From contig NZ_QWEY01000014.1 of assembly GCF_003443995.1 (NCBI RefSeq), positions 1-64,000 on the forward strand: a stretch of 64,000 nucleotides of DNA. Direction: 5' to 3'. The translations under genes and the position numbers were made by a program. Shown here piece after piece: positions 25,543-35,061 of this stretch (its first letter is position 1; every line of letters starts with the position of its first letter). The notes under the pieces were generated by a model. It was not told where the DNA came from and did not search any database. It saw only the letters and a list, made by a program, of their open reading frames with translations. Origin of the DNA: Pseudotabrizicola alkalilacus. Its GTDB lineage: Bacteria > Pseudomonadota > Alphaproteobacteria > Rhodobacterales > Rhodobacteraceae.

Positions 25543-28503
25543 TCATTCCCCTAGGTATTCTGCGTATTTTACATAGGCATCCGGATAGCATGCCTGTGCC
25601 TCTTGCAGCACTTCGGTGGCCTTGGCTTTGCTGTCATAGGCGCCCAGAACAAAGACGTTGAAGCCCGGCTTGAAGCCTTGAAATTTTCCAGACAGATCGT
25701 TGAATGGGACAAGATTGCAGCGGGCGCCAAGGGATTGGATACTGACAAAGTCAGCCGTTTGCCGTTGGCTTGGTTCGGCGGGGAAGGTTCCCACCACAAC
25801 CCACCATCCGATATTCAGAGATACGGGGTCTTGCTGCGCAGAAGTTAGGGCGTTCTCGGATGGTAACCCGGAGGTCATGTCTGAACCGGGACCAAAGCTG
25901 TCGGCCATATAGGCGACAACTTTGTCAAAGTCGGCTTTTTTGGCAAGGGGATAGGTGATTTCAAACACCTGAATCAGACCGTTCATATCCTCGATCACGC
26001 GGCGGTAATAGATGTCGTCCCCGGTGATGCCCGATAGCACATACCAACCTGCCCCGACGCGTTCGTAGCTGGCATGGCCACGCGCGGGATCGGCTTTGTC
26101 TTGGGCGATCTGCTCGGCTTGACTTTGCCCCAGCGCGTTGTATTGCGCAAAGACATAAAACCGCGCTGTGCCGTCGACTGAAGCAAAGCGGCGTCCATCT
26201 CCGCTGTCTGGTGCGGGTTCGGACTGGAAATATGTGGAAGGGTAGGAAATGAATGTGCCGTAGCGGTCATTTTGATAGGTGGAATAGCCACCATCCAGCG
26301 GCGTAAAGCGATCGCGATCAACAGCCGGGTTTGCGGATGCCGGAGGCGCTGGCGGCAAGTCTGTCGCAACTGGCGCGCCCGGCATTTCGGGCTGGGTGGC
26401 ATCAAGCGGTTCCGCCGCACTGTTTCCCATCGGGGCAATCGTCTGGGGTGGCTCTTGCCAACGGCCTGCCAAAGATTCCGTCGCGGGCGAAGGCAAGGCG
26501 GCAGATGGCACTTTACCAAGCCAGTCATCGGCGGCTTCTGGCTCTGCCAGTGCGGCAGCGGCGTCAATCGAGTCTTCAACCGGTGCAGAAGCCTCGGCGG
26601 ATGGGGCTTCGGGCTGGTCTGAGGTGGCTAAACTGGCAGCTTCGACGACCGGATCGCAGGCTATCATGCCATCGGGCCAGTTGAAGGTGAACGCATTGCG
26701 GGCCTGCAACAGAGTTTCGCCGCCAGTGAACCGTGATGTTCCGCCCCAGACAAAGGCAATCGGTTCGCCGTTCGCCAGGCATTCGCGCAGGATGTTCAGG
26801 AAATACCAGCCCTTGTCCGGCGCTCCATCATCCTTGAAATCGGGCGTGGTCCCTTTCCAGCCGTATTCGGACCAATCGCGCATATTGCCTGCGGCATAGG
26901 ATCCATGCTGGCCTTCCGGGATATGAATGATCCAACCTTCGGGCGGCAGCAGATCGGCGCCACGGGCCAGCGCGAGAAAGCCACGGCCATCCTGCGCTGT
27001 CAGGGTTGCGCTGTTCTCTGTCACCGTCAGATCAAAGCCTTGCGGTACGACGACCGTCGCAAGATCCTCCAAGACGGTTTGTGGCCCGGACTGGGCAGTA
27101 GCCGGGGTGATGGCTGGCAGCCGGATCGTGCCAAGAACATCGACAACGCCGACACCGTCCATCTGGCTGCCCGTGACCTCGATCACCAAATAGCCTTCGG
27201 CGTCGATGGGGGCAGCGGACACAGCCCTTGTGCCGTCCGGGATCGTGCTAAGGAAGAACCGCGTGCCATCGGGCAGGCGCAACTCGGCCGGTTCTGTCAA
27301 AGGCACCGGGGCGTCGTGGGTTTGAAAGAGGGTGAGTTGGTATTCGCCCCGCGAGGACATCCACACCCCGTCTGCTCCGGTCCAGCTTTCTGGCAGATTG
27401 AGGCTGACATTGCCCATGACCTCATTGCGCCAGCTGTCCTCTGCGGTGTGGGGGGCAATCCACAAGGTAAAGCCGCTTGCGTTTGGGCGACCTTTGAGGG
27501 GGGCTGCCAAGGGCGCACCGTCGGGCAGATCATTGGCACGGCAAGGCGCGCCCAAGGCCCCGTCCGGCGCAAAGACCATTTGATCCAGCAAGCGCATTAC
27601 TGGGCCGTTGGTGTGAAAATCGGGCATTCCTGTCACTTCGACCGCCCCGGTATCGCCGTTCGCAAGGCAGGTTTCAAAGACGAACAACCGCCGCAGCTCC
27701 AAGCTGTCGCGACCGTCACTGTAGTGTTTGGACGTCACCTTCCACTCATAAGACAGAGCAGGATGGCCCAGAAACATCACCGGAACCGCTGTGATGTCGT
27801 CGGGATGATAAAGCCCGCTGCGATAACTTCCAGCACCGTCCACCGCAAAACGCATCAGGGTCACTTTGCCTTGACCGCCGTCTTGGTCAAGGATCAGAGC
27901 CTCGGCATCGTCATAGCTTCCGGTTTCCCAGCCCTCGGGCATTACATAGTCAAAGGCACCGTTCAAAGCGGTTTGCAGGACTGCAACCCCCGGTGCAGGT
28001 ATGCCAAGAGCCGCGAAAGTCATATCAAAGACCGCGCGAGACTCCTCAAGGCTGACGTTATAGCCAAGTGCCCCGGCCATCAGAAACTTGCCGTTCACCA
28101 AAGGCACCGACGACACCAGAAATTCACCCGCAATGGTCAGGCCCGCTTCGGGGGTCACGCTGACGCCATAGCGATGGAACAGCGCACCATTGTCGAAGGT
28201 GACGACACCCAGATCCTGAAAGTCATCCCCCTTAAGCATTTGCATCGGATCGATTTCCAGCCGAAGCGTAAATCCGGGGCCGGAGCGTGTGGCCACGTCA
28301 CCGCCAAAGAATGTAACGACATCGTCGCGGCGTTCTACCTCCTTCCATCCGGGGGGCGTGAAAACCTGTATGCCCGACAAGTCGGTCTGCCCCCAATTGG
28401 CCGGAGCGGGGGTTTGCGCAATATGGCTTTGCGCCAGAGCTGCTGAAAACGGGGCGGCGGCGAACGACAGCAAAAAAGCAAGAGAAAGCAAAAGGCGGTT
28501 CAT
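25543..28503 (-). CDS. Large exported protein with repeated DcrB/PsbP-like modules and a SPOR-like C-terminus
   Basis: 986 residues; I do not recognise a characterised homologue. Residues 1-24 (MNRLLLSLAFLLSFAAAPFSAALAQ) are a Sec signal peptide. The mature part holds several units with the pattern hydrophobic strand-P-x-G/S-W/F-strand: near 30 (IQVFTPPGWKEV), 185 (FDYVMPEGWETG), 360 (VSLNLPESWTGA), 490 (TVVVPQGFDLTV) and 765 (TFISYPSTYFQS), as in DUF1795/DcrB or PsbP-like folds. A Pro/Ala-rich linker (about 640-740) follows. The last 80 residues (WWVVVGTFPAEP, FVLGAYDSKAKATEV) look like a SPOR domain, which binds denuded peptidoglycan. It is third in a three-gene unit of exported proteins. 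A periplasmic or envelope role is inferred. Confidence 0.6.
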   Translation of the reverse strand: MNRLLLSLAFLLSFAAAPFSAALAQSHIAQTPAPANWGQTDLSGIQVFTPPGWKEVERRDDVVTFFGGDVATRSGPGFTLRLEIDPMQMLKGDDFQDLGVVTFDNGALFHRYGVSVTPEAGLTIAGEFLVSSVPLVNGKFLMAGALGYNVSLEESRAVFDMTFAALGIPAPGVAVLQTALNGAFDYVMPEGWETGSYDDAEALILDQDGGQGKVTLMRFAVDGAGSYRSGLYHPDDITAVPVMFLGHPALSYEWKVTSKHYSDGRDSLELRRLFVFETCLANGDTGAVEVTGMPDFHTNGPVMRLLDQMVFAPDGALGAPCRANDLPDGAPLAAPLKGRPNASGFTLWIAPHTAEDSWRNEVMGNVSLNLPESWTGADGVWMSSRGEYQLTLFQTHDAPVPLTEPAELRLPDGTRFFLSTIPDGTRAVSAAPIDAEGYLVIEVTGSQMDGVGVVDVLGTIRLPAITPATAQSGPQTVLEDLATVVVPQGFDLTVTENSATLTAQDGRGFLALARGADLLPPEGWIIHIPEGQHGSYAAGNMRDWSEYGWKGTTPDFKDDGAPDKGWYFLNILRECLANGEPIAFVWGGTSRFTGGETLLQARNAFTFNWPDGMIACDPVVEAASLATSDQPEAPSAEASAPVEDSIDAAAALAEPEAADDWLGKVPSAALPSPATESLAGRWQEPPQTIAPMGNSAAEPLDATQPEMPGAPVATDLPPAPPASANPAVDRDRFTPLDGGYSTYQNDRYGTFISYPSTYFQSEPAPDSGDGRRFASVDGTARFYVFAQYNALGQSQAEQIAQDKADPARGHASYERVGAGWYVLSGITGDDIYYRRVIEDMNGLIQVFEITYPLAKKADFDKVVAYMADSFGPGSDMTSGLPSENALTSAQQDPVSLNIGWWVVVGTFPAEPSQRQTADFVSIQSLGARCNLVPFNDLSGKFQGFKPGFNVFVLGAYDSKAKATEVLQEAQACYPDAYVKYAEYLGE

Positions 28504-28582
28504 CAGGGTTCCTCCAAGGTCTTGTTGCTGCGCGAAGGGCCGGTCGGAAGCTCGATCGGCCGAAGGCCCGTTCTCTGCCGCG

Positions 28583-30043
28583 TTAGTCTTGTTGCTGACG
28601 CGCTTTTACGGCTTGGTTGATAGCCGCGGGAACATCCTGGCCCGCGCTTTTGCCGCAGTTGGTCCAGATGTCTTTGTCCGACGGCAAAGGATAGCGGCTA
28701 CAGCCAAACCCTGCGACGATACAGGGCGGGCCGGGCTGCTGACAGGAATAGCGCTTGTCATAAGTGCCAATGGTGTCGGGGTGGTAGTATTGTGATGTGC
28801 CCGAACTGCCGTATCCCGCGCTGCGGCAGACGCAATTCATCAAATCCGCCGAAGGGGTCAGGCCGATACTTTTCAGAAATATCATCAGCTTGTCATCGGG
28901 CAGCTTGAGAACTTCGCTTACGGCGTCGGGCTTGGTGGTCGGTTTGGCAATCGGACCGTCACGGCGGATCTTACTGCACTCACCCCGCGCCAAAGGCGCT
29001 GAATAGCGCGCCAGCGCCTCTACTTGCGCCAGCGCCTTTTCGGTAGCGAACTGGGCTTCGCGCATTCTCTGATAAGACCGCTCAACGACTTCTTGATGCT
29101 CTTGCGCCCTCACAGCTCCGGCCGCGTCGATCTTGTTATCGTAAGCCCGTGTCGCCGCCGGATAGTCATTCAGATTCAGCAGGCTGTTCATCGGACTGTC
29201 GGGATTGTTCCCACTTAGCCGGGCGACTTCCCGCTCTAGTTCATATTTTGCTATCTGCACGGCTTCTTCATAGCGTGTGTCGACCTCTTTCAGGCCGTCG
29301 CTGATGCGGGTCTGCAAGGCCAGCATCTCCTCGGCCTTGGATTGTGCAGAGACCAGCAGGGCTTGCCGTTCCCGCGTAAGATCTGCCTCGGTCCAGTTGC
29401 CCCGTGCGGCTTGTTGAACGATCTCGTTGGTGGCCACTCCGTCCCGGATCAGCTGGGTTTCAGCATAGTGTTTATTGGCGTTCTTATAGGCATCATAGCC
29501 GTTCAACACTTTGCTGACGACATTGAGGCTATTGCTTAGGGCGCGCACACTGCTTGTGACATCAGACAATTGGCCTGGAACGTCCGGCGTCACGAAAATC
29601 AGGACAGTTTCAAGCGCCAAGGTCACCGGGCGATCAAGATAGCCTTTCCCGACTTCTGTCCAATCGGCTTCGGCCAGATGTCCATCCAGATAGACCGCCG
29701 CACGAACGGCCTGCGTGCATGGATCGTCGCTCTCGCTCAAGATTGCGCTGAGGCCCATAACAGTGTCATTTGAATAAGACGAGATATCGTTGATCCGCGC
29801 CGTCATCAGGTTTTGCTCTGCCAAGGATTTCAGTTTGGCGTCGATCAGAAGCCGCTCTTTGTCGATCGGCAGCATGTCCAACTGCGCCGTGCCATCGCCG
29901 GTCTGGGGCTGGTCGGGGGTGGTGGGGAAGGACCAGATACTGCCCGGATCTGCGGTTTGTGCCAAAAGCGGGGCGGCACATGCCAGCGCCATGACAACCG
30001 AAACGGCCTTTGATGCCTTAAGGAATTGAACGCGGCGTGTCAT
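28583..30043 (-). CDS. Exported coiled-coil protein with a Cys-rich C-terminus, unknown function
   Basis: 486 residues. Residues 1-28 contain a Sec signal (AVSVVMALACAAPLLAQ). The central 200-340 part is Ala/Glu/Arg-rich and likely coiled coil (LVSAQSKAEEMLALQTRIS, VDTRYEEAVQIAKYELEREV). The C-terminal 120 residues carry about eight cysteines (MNCVCRSAGYG, YSCQQPGPPCIVAGFGC, WTNCGKS), consistent with disulfides in the periplasm. The start codon overlaps the stop of the 1032-residue upstream gene by four bases, so both are co-translated. I do not recognise the family; a structural partner of the flanking exported proteins is the simplest reading. Confidence 0.55.
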   Translation of the reverse strand: MTRRVQFLKASKAVSVVMALACAAPLLAQTADPGSIWSFPTTPDQPQTGDGTAQLDMLPIDKERLLIDAKLKSLAEQNLMTARINDISSYSNDTVMGLSAILSESDDPCTQAVRAAVYLDGHLAEADWTEVGKGYLDRPVTLALETVLIFVTPDVPGQLSDVTSSVRALSNSLNVVSKVLNGYDAYKNANKHYAETQLIRDGVATNEIVQQAARGNWTEADLTRERQALLVSAQSKAEEMLALQTRISDGLKEVDTRYEEAVQIAKYELEREVARLSGNNPDSPMNSLLNLNDYPAATRAYDNKIDAAGAVRAQEHQEVVERSYQRMREAQFATEKALAQVEALARYSAPLARGECSKIRRDGPIAKPTTKPDAVSEVLKLPDDKLMIFLKSIGLTPSADLMNCVCRSAGYGSSGTSQYYHPDTIGTYDKRYSCQQPGPPCIVAGFGCSRYPLPSDKDIWTNCGKSAGQDVPAAINQAVKARQQQD

Positions 30044-33000
30044 TGGTCGGATACTCCGGTTTCGGTCGTGAGAAGATCAAGAAAGCGGTCGGGATCAAAG
30101 TCCTCTGTCTCGGAAAGCCGCATGCGTTCAACGCCGGTCATGCCGTCCGGGGTCACCCAGCCACCGGAAACCGAATGCAGCGTGACGCTGCCGCCATCGG
30201 TATTGCCGGAACCGCCGGGGACGATTGCCATCATCATCTCTGTGGCCAATCTTGGCCCCCCCCGCATTAACCAGTGGTCGCCGAGGCCCAGAGCAATCCA
30301 GTTCGGCCCTATGCGCAAACGCAGCGAGCCATCCCAGCCGGTGCGCCATTGATCTGCGGGCAAAACACGGCGCCATCGGTCATATGAAAAATGGCCGGTG
30401 TGCAGTTGCACCTCTAGCCCGCCCCTCTGAGGGCCGCTGCGCAACTCTCGCAGCGTTACGACAGTCTCAGCGCCGGCCTCATGGTCCGCTGCATTTGAAT
30501 GCAGGTAAATCCGGGTGCCAAGGCCCGCCGCCGGGTCCAGTTTGACCAGCACCTCATATGGGGTGGTGTCAATGCGGTAGTCCAGATTTGCCACCAATTC
30601 TGACCCGACCAGAGCGATACGGCTCCAATCGGGAACCGGGTCGCGCCGCCGAAGCGTTAGCCCATCGGAGTTTTGCACTGCCAGATCAGCAAACACCGCA
30701 TTTCCAACCGATTTCCCCTCCCAGTTTTGCGTGATCTGCCCATCGAAAAAGACGCGCATGGGCAAAGGTTCGACGCCATCGGCGGGCTTGCCAAAGCCGA
30801 GGGGTTCACCGGGATGCAACGATGTCCGCACACCACGCAGAACCAAGGCCGCATCGCCGGAGATCGAGGCCATGGCGTGAATGGCAATCCGAAACCCGGC
30901 CCCTTCCTGAATTTCCGGAAATGCAAGCACGCTCTCGGGCAAGCCTGCGCCCTCCAGCCGAACACCATCAGGTGTCAGGATCAACGCAAGCCGATCTGGT
31001 ATCACGGCCAGGCCGGTGGCCGAAATCCCGTCTTTTTCCTGTGATCGCAGCGCACTGAGAACCGTGTATGTGCCGTCTTCCTGCCCAGTAAACCGAAGCA
31101 CATAAGAGTTGTTGCCGCTGAGATTGCCGGGCAGGCTGTAGGCGCTTTGCAGGGCGATCTCAAAATCCTTGGACGCAGCGCCATCCAGCGCAACATCAAT
31201 GCGCGCTTCGGCAACGCCGGTGAACCGGTCAAGCCACAGCGCCGCTTCGGGCGTTGCAATTCCGGTCCATAACCCGTTGTCGTCGGCGGCCCAGCCAACC
31301 CGCAAGGCGCCGTCAGACAGGCGCAGAAATTTGGCAACTTCACCATTTCGGCGCGAGACTGGCACCCAAATCTCGCCAAAGGCTCTGCCATCAAAAATCA
31401 CGACAGAACGCGGGCCTTCGGCGATCTCATCAACCTTGGGGGCGACGTCAAAAGGAATGGTGTCAAACGACAGCCGCTTTAGAACCAACGAGGCGGCGCG
31501 GTTCTTGGTCGGGACCTGCAAGAAGGTTTGCAGCGCCCATTGGCGGCCTGCGAAATCGGCGTCCAACGCTACCTCGCCCAACTGGGTTCCGGTGCCGTCG
31601 CGAACATCAATCACCTGATCTGGCCGCAACAAGACATGCAGAACGGCTTCCCCCTTGGGCCAGGAAAAACTCATATTGACGGTTTGAGCAGGCTCTTGGG
31701 TGGACACCTCCAGTTTGCCAATCCCGTCCCCTGCTGTGCTGAGGTGCAGCTTCAGATCAGCAACTTCATCGGGGTCATTGCCTGCCTCTGCCAGCGGTGA
31801 AAAAGCTAGCGAAATGCCGGTGCTTTTGTCAGCATCAATGATGGCGGTGATGCGCTGGGTCATGACGCTGTCGCGCGCAGGCATTGCGACCACAGCGCTG
31901 GGGGTGGCAAGACCCAGCTTGGCCCAGCCCTGATTATCCGGAAAATCAAAAACTATCTCATTACCGGTCAGCCGGGCATTTTGCTCGAAGATGACAGAGG
32001 CGAAGGCAATCGGCAAAAGTCCCGAGATGGCTTTCCCGTCAAACAGTAAACCTTTTGCCGCAGGGGCAGTTCCCACGATGTCAGCGGCTTGGGCCTGCGT
32101 GGCGCCTGCCTCAACCGCAGCTGCCGCATCATTGATTGTGTCCTGCCCTGCGCTGACATCAAAGCTGAAACCTGCCGCCATCTGTGCCAGGCTGTCGATG
32201 ATATCCTGCGCGGCCGTTTCGGCGCGGATCGTGACGATCAAAAAGGGTGCACGCCCACCGGTTTCGTCGGTGGACTGGCAAATCCAGACCCGCCCGCGCG
32301 CATAGCCTAATTCGACGCCGTTGATCGGAAAGACCTTGGCTATGGTGTCGACCGCATGGACCGTCGATCCGTCGACTGTGGGGTAAGCTTCGTTCTCGAT
32401 GGACTTCACGATCAGCGAGTCACGGTAAAGGATGCCCAGATATTCATCCAGAACCTGCGCCGCAGTCATACCACGATCAGGGTTGGCCGCTGCGGCCAAC
32501 AGCAAGGCATCCCCTGCCGGGCTGACCGCAACTGCTTGCTGCACCCCGGCTGAAGTCGTAGATTGCACCGTCCAGCCCTGAGGCACGGGCAAACTAAAGG
32601 CCCCTTGCGGATCACGAAACATCTCGCCCTGCACCCGCAGAGTCGGAGCGGCCGCCTCAAGCCCATTGGCCGTTTGGATTGGCAGACCGTCGATGGTCAA
32701 GCCCGCCAAAAGTGAGTTGAACATGGCCTCATGTTCCACCAAAGGCGTGCTTTTGGAGTGAAGCTGCCAAAGAAATATCTCGCCCTCTGCGTCCTTTTTA
32801 AGGAAGGCGAGTTCCAGACTGCGAGAGTCGCCGCCTTCGATATGGCGAAACAGGGCTTCTTGGCCCGCCAGAACGCGCGTTTCATGGCGAATAATATCGT
32901 CAAAACCCAACAGTGGTTCATCCGGGAACCACCAACGCGCCCAAAGCTCGTATCGGCCATCCGGGCTTACGAAATCAAACTGCTGATCCCGGCGACTGTA

Positions 33001-33138
33001 GATGACTTGCCAATCTGCGGAAAGTTTGAACTCTGCCGTGCGCAGATTGTATGCTGAGGACTCATCGGCGTTTATCATTGAAATCGAAGCCAGCAAGACC
33101 ATCAGTGCTCGAAGTACTACGAGGAATAGTCGTCGCAT
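30040..33138 (-). CDS. Very large exported protein with DcrB-like and LamG-like modules, unknown function
   Basis: 1032 residues from the ATG at 33138; an in-frame ATG nine codons earlier gives a poorer signal peptide. The N-terminus MRRLFLVVLRALMVLLASISM is a Sec signal. Two units of the P-x-G-W type follow (AEFKLSADWQVIYS at about 35; FSLPVPQGWTVQ at about 180), then three sandwich-like blocks of 150-200 residues each centred on F-D-G or V-x-FDG motifs (LLFDGKAIS, VIFDGRAFGEIW, RVFFDGQITQNWEG), like concanavalin/LamG-type domains. No catalytic site is evident. First gene of the three-gene unit ending at 25543. Carbohydrate or surface binding is possible by fold only. Confidence 0.6.
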   Translation of the reverse strand: MRRLFLVVLRALMVLLASISMINADESSAYNLRTAEFKLSADWQVIYSRRDQQFDFVSPDGRYELWARWWFPDEPLLGFDDIIRHETRVLAGQEALFRHIEGGDSRSLELAFLKKDAEGEIFLWQLHSKSTPLVEHEAMFNSLLAGLTIDGLPIQTANGLEAAAPTLRVQGEMFRDPQGAFSLPVPQGWTVQSTTSAGVQQAVAVSPAGDALLLAAAANPDRGMTAAQVLDEYLGILYRDSLIVKSIENEAYPTVDGSTVHAVDTIAKVFPINGVELGYARGRVWICQSTDETGGRAPFLIVTIRAETAAQDIIDSLAQMAAGFSFDVSAGQDTINDAAAAVEAGATQAQAADIVGTAPAAKGLLFDGKAISGLLPIAFASVIFEQNARLTGNEIVFDFPDNQGWAKLGLATPSAVVAMPARDSVMTQRITAIIDADKSTGISLAFSPLAEAGNDPDEVADLKLHLSTAGDGIGKLEVSTQEPAQTVNMSFSWPKGEAVLHVLLRPDQVIDVRDGTGTQLGEVALDADFAGRQWALQTFLQVPTKNRAASLVLKRLSFDTIPFDVAPKVDEIAEGPRSVVIFDGRAFGEIWVPVSRRNGEVAKFLRLSDGALRVGWAADDNGLWTGIATPEAALWLDRFTGVAEARIDVALDGAASKDFEIALQSAYSLPGNLSGNNSYVLRFTGQEDGTYTVLSALRSQEKDGISATGLAVIPDRLALILTPDGVRLEGAGLPESVLAFPEIQEGAGFRIAIHAMASISGDAALVLRGVRTSLHPGEPLGFGKPADGVEPLPMRVFFDGQITQNWEGKSVGNAVFADLAVQNSDGLTLRRRDPVPDWSRIALVGSELVANLDYRIDTTPYEVLVKLDPAAGLGTRIYLHSNAADHEAGAETVVTLRELRSGPQRGGLEVQLHTGHFSYDRWRRVLPADQWRTGWDGSLRLRIGPNWIALGLGDHWLMRGGPRLATEMMMAIVPGGSGNTDGGSVTLHSVSGGWVTPDGMTGVERMRLSETEDFDPDRFLDLLTTETGVSDQ

Positions 33139-33457
33139 AACGCCCCCTTGAACTCTCATGCGCAAGTTCCGGATTCTATCGCCGTCCCACCAGGTTGTCG
33201 TTGATCCAAGTCAGGACAGAAGACTGCTTCGGGGCTATCCATGGCGGATTGGTTCATCAGCCATTTCAAGATTGAACGCCGAGGAGAGATTTTGGATCCG
33301 TCTCGCTGGGGCTGTTCCAAGAGCAAAGCAGCAAAGATCCGCGTTGCTTGTCGGCGTCTTCAACATCCCATTGACGTGGTGCATTGGTTCAGACTGACAA
33401 CCGACCGTCTGCTTGAACAATCTGAAACAATTTTGGCGACCGTCGGCAATGGGCCGA
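33139..33457. other. Intergenic stretch without a supported gene
   Basis: This 319-base stretch lies between the start of the exported-protein operon and the end of a TetR gene. Short open frames on both strands lack similarity to known families and ribosome sites. It should hold the promoter of the minus-strand operon, but I see no convincing -35/-10 pair. Confidence 0.4.
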
Positions 33458-34099
33458 CTACGCCATCGCCGCCTGCATATATGCCAGGCACATTTCCAGA
33501 AGTTGCTGCTTCAGCGCGTGGCTGACGGCGTCACTCACACCCCGCTCGAACGCATTGCGGACCGTGCCGAAGATCACCGTGACCAGGGTCAGGTTGACGA
33601 TGTGCAGATCCGTAAAGGTCGCATCGGTCGCGCTGGCCAGCATTTCTGTGGTGGCGGCATCGACGCGTTGGGCAAAACTCTCGATCAACGCGGTATTGTC
33701 CATCTCGGCGACCGAACGATAGAGCGCCCGTGTCACCTCAGGCCGTTCGGTCTTGGCGCGCCAGTAGGTCTCGATCAGGGCCTCGACCATCCGGTTGACC
33801 GGCGCTGCGTGACAGGCACGGCAGGTGGCCTCGATCCTGTCCGCCAGCGTTTCCAGAGACCGTTCGTTGAGCGCATAGACCAGCGCCTGCTTGTTCGGGA
33901 AATACTGATACATCGTGCCGACCGATACACCCGCCCGTTCCGCGACGCGGGTGGTGGTCAGGTGGCGCATCCCCTCGGCGAGCAAAACCTGAAGGGTCGC
34001 CTCGAAGATTGCGTCAACGGTCACCACGGCCCGGGCCTGACGCGGTCTTTTCCGGGGGGACAGCGGAGGGGGAGTGCGAGCAGCCAAATGCGAATCCAT
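33458..34099 (-). CDS. TetR/AcrR-family regulator
   Basis: 213 residues. The helix-turn-helix is residues about 28-75: AIFEATLQVLLAEGMRHLTT and TRVAERAGVSVGTMYQYFPNKQAL. The C-terminal helices form the ligand pocket and dimer surface. It is divergent from an SDR gene, and the 55-base gap holds a perfect 14-base palindrome, so repression of that gene and of itself is likely. The inducer is unknown. Confidence 0.9.
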   Translation of the reverse strand: MDSHLAARTPPPLSPRKRPRQARAVVTVDAIFEATLQVLLAEGMRHLTTTRVAERAGVSVGTMYQYFPNKQALVYALNERSLETLADRIEATCRACHAAPVNRMVEALIETYWRAKTERPEVTRALYRSVAEMDNTALIESFAQRVDAATTEMLASATDATFTDLHIVNLTLVTVIFGTVRNAFERGVSDAVSHALKQQLLEMCLAYMQAAMA

Positions 34100-34103
34100 G
34101 ATC

Positions 34104-34117
34104 TGAAGGATCCTTCA
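34104..34117. promoter_or_regulatory. Palindromic operator, TGAAGGATCCTTCA
   Basis: A perfect 14-base palindrome in the short gap between the divergent TetR and SDR genes, five bases from the regulator's start codon. The position and symmetry are those of a TetR operator. Confidence 0.72.
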
Positions 34118-34154
34118 TATATTAAGTGCCGGAAGCATTTAAAGGAAGAAGACC

Positions 34155-34874
34155 ATGAACCACAATCGCATCGCGCTGATCACCGGCGGCAACAAGGGGA
34201 TCGGGCTGGAGATCGCCCGCCAGCTCGGGCAGGCCGGAGTCCATGTCATTATAGGATCTCGCGACGAGACCCGCGCGCAGGCGGCAATCGCAGATCTGGC
34301 CGCCGGGGGACTGACAGCAGAAGCCGTTCCTCTCGACCTCAACGATTGGGACAGCGCCGAGGCCGCCGCTGCGCAGATCGACGGCAAACACGGCAGGCTG
34401 GATATCCTTGTCAACAATGCCGGGAACTTCGATTTTGGCGATGGCGTGCCGGGCAAGGCATCGCTCGCGGCGGTGCGCAGGGTGATGGAGACCAATTTCA
34501 TCGGCACTCTGGCGGTCACCCAAGCCATGCTGCCGCTGCTGCGTAAATCACCGGCGGGCCGGATCGTGAACCTGTCCAGTTCGCTCGGCTCTCTGGCGCA
34601 GAATGGCGATCCCTCCGCGCCCTATTATTCGCAGCAGTATATCGGCTACAACGCCTCCAAAGCGGCACTGAACATGCTGACGATCCAGCTGCATCAGGCG
34701 CTGCAGGGCACTGGAATCGTGGTCAACTCCGTTTCCCCCGGTTTCGTGAAGACTGACCTGACCGGATGTGGCACCATGACCCCGGAGGAAGGCGCGAGGC
34801 TTCCGGTGCAATATGCGCTCGGCGGTGATGCCTCTGGCCAATTCGTCGAACCGGGTGGCGTGACTTCTTGGTGA
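34155..34874 (+). CDS. SDR-family oxidoreductase (carbonyl reductase-like)
   Basis: 239 residues. The N-terminus is ALITGGNKGIGLEIARQLGQAG, with TGGNKGIG as cofactor motif; NNAG near residue 90, Ser in NLSSSLGSLAQNG and Y-x-x-x-K (YNASK) near 172-176 complete the site. The TGGNKGIG and long NLSSSLGS segment are those of carbonyl-reductase-like SDRs that act on small ketones and quinones. The ribosome site is AAGGAAG. Likely repressed by the divergent TetR. The substrate is unknown. The C-terminus ends GQFVEPGGVTSW, near the usual length. Confidence 0.85.
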   Translation: MNHNRIALITGGNKGIGLEIARQLGQAGVHVIIGSRDETRAQAAIADLAAGGLTAEAVPLDLNDWDSAEAAAAQIDGKHGRLDILVNNAGNFDFGDGVPGKASLAAVRRVMETNFIGTLAVTQAMLPLLRKSPAGRIVNLSSSLGSLAQNGDPSAPYYSQQYIGYNASKAALNMLTIQLHQALQGTGIVVNSVSPGFVKTDLTGCGTMTPEEGARLPVQYALGGDASGQFVEPGGVTSW

Positions 34875-35061
34875 CGGGAACGCGCATGCAGAAGCGCTGC
34901 TGCATGGCATGGTATCGGGGTTGATCAGAGCTCAAGGGCCGTTGCAATGCCGCCTGACGCGCTGCGGCACCTGATCTGTGCCGGACAGGAGGATACCGGA
35001 GCAAGCGCTCAGCTTGGTGGTCCTACGGCGCCTTACTATCGATCCGTCCCGGTTCATCCGC

